From Janthinobacterium lividum (GTDB lineage: Bacteria; Pseudomonadota; Gammaproteobacteria; Burkholderiales; Burkholderiaceae_D), in assembly GCF_034424625.1 (NCBI RefSeq), contig NZ_CP139977.1, forward strand, positions 376,277 through 440,276: DNA of 64,000 nt. The letters run 5' to 3'. The translations under genes were made by a program, and so were the position numbers. This document shows, piece by piece, positions 63,346 to 64,000 of the stretch. The notes below the pieces were generated by a model. It worked only from the letters and a program-made list of their open reading frames with translations, was not told where the DNA came from and searched no databases. Position 1 is the stretch's first letter. Every line of letters starts with the position of its first letter.

Positions 63346-63825
63346 TGAGTCGCCACCAGTAGCTTAGGCTCTCCGGATCCATCGTTCTTGAAAGATGAAA
63401 AACTGATGGATCGTGTTGGGGGCTGGATGTTCTGCCAGGCGCCTCGTGCGCGGTCTCGTAGCTGCCTTATCCAACGACGAGATCGGGCCTGGCCTGTCTA
63501 TCTCCCCTGCCCTGTGGAGTCTCCTACCGCGCGCTAGCAAAAGCTGGCCGTCCCTAGCCATAACTGCCGGCAAAGGATGGTTTATCCGATCGAGGCAGCA
63601 GCAGAGCGCCTGCTTTTGCGCGCGATAGCGACACGGTTGGCTACGATAGACTAGCCCGTCATCAGCTTCGTGCGCTCGGCCAGATCGGGGACTTTGCGCG
63701 CTGGCGGTGGAGTTGCGATCACGGTTGACGCGACATGGCACCTGACGGTATCACGCCAAAACAGAAGCTTGCCATGGCCGCTTAACCTCTAGTTTTAGCG
63801 CGCTCTAAAACTGGGGGGATTACCG
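63346..63825 (+). repeat. Dispersed island repeat, copy 12 (full length, tail type A)
   Basis: About 480 bases from TGAGTCGCCACCAGTAGC... to GGGGGGATTACCG. Directly after it (63,825-63,880) ACTCTTCTGATCACTG and ATGAAGACCGATGGATCGTG look like the start of a further, partly degraded copy in tandem. Confidence 0.9.
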
Positions 63826-64000
63826 ACTCTTCTGATCACTGTTTCTCAAAAAATGAAGACCGATGGATCGTGCCAAACCGATTACTAGATGAAATTCCAA
63901 CCAAATCGAGAAATTTTCACTAAGCAATCTTTGCAGCCGGTATCGACGTTCTCAGCAATAGCGTCAATTAACGAGATAAAATACCCTTTCCCTATTACGA

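Noticed and set aside
62200..63741. Minus-strand open frames inside the dispersed repeats (62,200-62,736; 63,364-63,741; also 31,033-31,239 and 30,755-31,039)
   Set aside because: They follow the repeat copies, are truncated differently in each, and have Arg/Ser/Ala-rich sequences without any domain; conservation is explained by the DNA repeat itself.
17309..63880. Integron cassette array with attC sites
   Set aside because: The repeats are much longer than attC sites, I found no paired RYYYAAC/GTTRRRY core sites, genes lie on both strands, and no IntI-type integrase is in the window. The single orientation is the only integron-like property.
1..64000. CRISPR array
   Set aside because: No closely spaced short repeats with unique spacers; the only repeated family is far apart and hundreds of bases long.
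1..64000. tRNA or rRNA genes as island attachment sites
   Set aside because: I saw no cloverleaf or rRNA-like sequence on either strand; a tRNAscan/Infernal run would be decisive.

Overview
The window looks like chromosome of a high-GC Betaproteobacterium, most likely Oxalobacteraceae (Janthinobacterium, Massilia or Duganella type). This rests on the style of the large NRPS genes, the IS types and the T6SS effector cassette; no rRNA or other taxonomic marker is present, so the assignment is an inference.

Region 1 (1-11,228) is a compact siderophore-type NRPS locus. A leftward NRPS (C-A-T-C-A-T-C-TauD, running off the left edge) is overlapped by a stand-alone Fe(II)/2-oxoglutarate dioxygenase. 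A rightward MbtH, type II thioesterase and Sfp-type phosphopantetheinyl transferase lie across an AT-rich divergent promoter region with a Fur-box-like site. The first adenylation domain carries an almost canonical aspartate code, and hydroxylases are present both free and fused, so a beta-hydroxyaspartate siderophore is the best guess.

Region 2 (11,229-17,290) has a decayed prophage and H-NS patch, then an AT-rich bacteriocin locus: a double-glycine-leader peptide, a two-helix membrane protein (candidate immunity), an HlyD-type adaptor and a CvaB-type C39 peptidase/ABC exporter.

Region 3 (17,300-63,900) is a long accessory island cut into cassettes of one to five genes. The cassettes are separated by a structured dispersed repeat of about 0.1-0.5 kb. 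I count about a dozen copies, all in the same orientation. Cassettes in order: a broken CBASS/Bil-like E1 plus JAB peptidase; a SUKH-HEAT protein; an IS3 remnant; an MCP and a GAF-degenerate GGDEF-EAL protein; a TetR/DUF1348 pair; a zeta-type toxin-antitoxin pair; a T6SS effector cassette (PAAR, chaperone, co-chaperone, Tox-REase-5 toxin, immunity) with the same order as the P. aeruginosa TseT locus; a GH13 alpha-glucosidase; a YaaW-like fusion protein; a GIY-YIG protein next to an SRA-HNH modification-dependent nuclease; a zinc-ribbon-rich PD-(D/E)XK protein; IS30; a probable four-gene defence operon; a metallo-beta-lactamase/CoiA-like group; and a TonB-like protein bracketed by two full repeats.

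The most interesting system is the leftward operon at 49,175-56,512. It consists of a nuclease-STAND NTPase, an SMC/OLD-like ATPase, an HNH nuclease and a DUF2971 protein. An IS5 element sits exactly between the last two genes. Removing the IS restores a tightly abutting gene pair, which argues that all four genes once formed one transcription unit. The ATPase/HNH pair resembles Septu (PtuAB) and the first gene resembles Avs-type sensors, but I do not recognise the four-gene combination.
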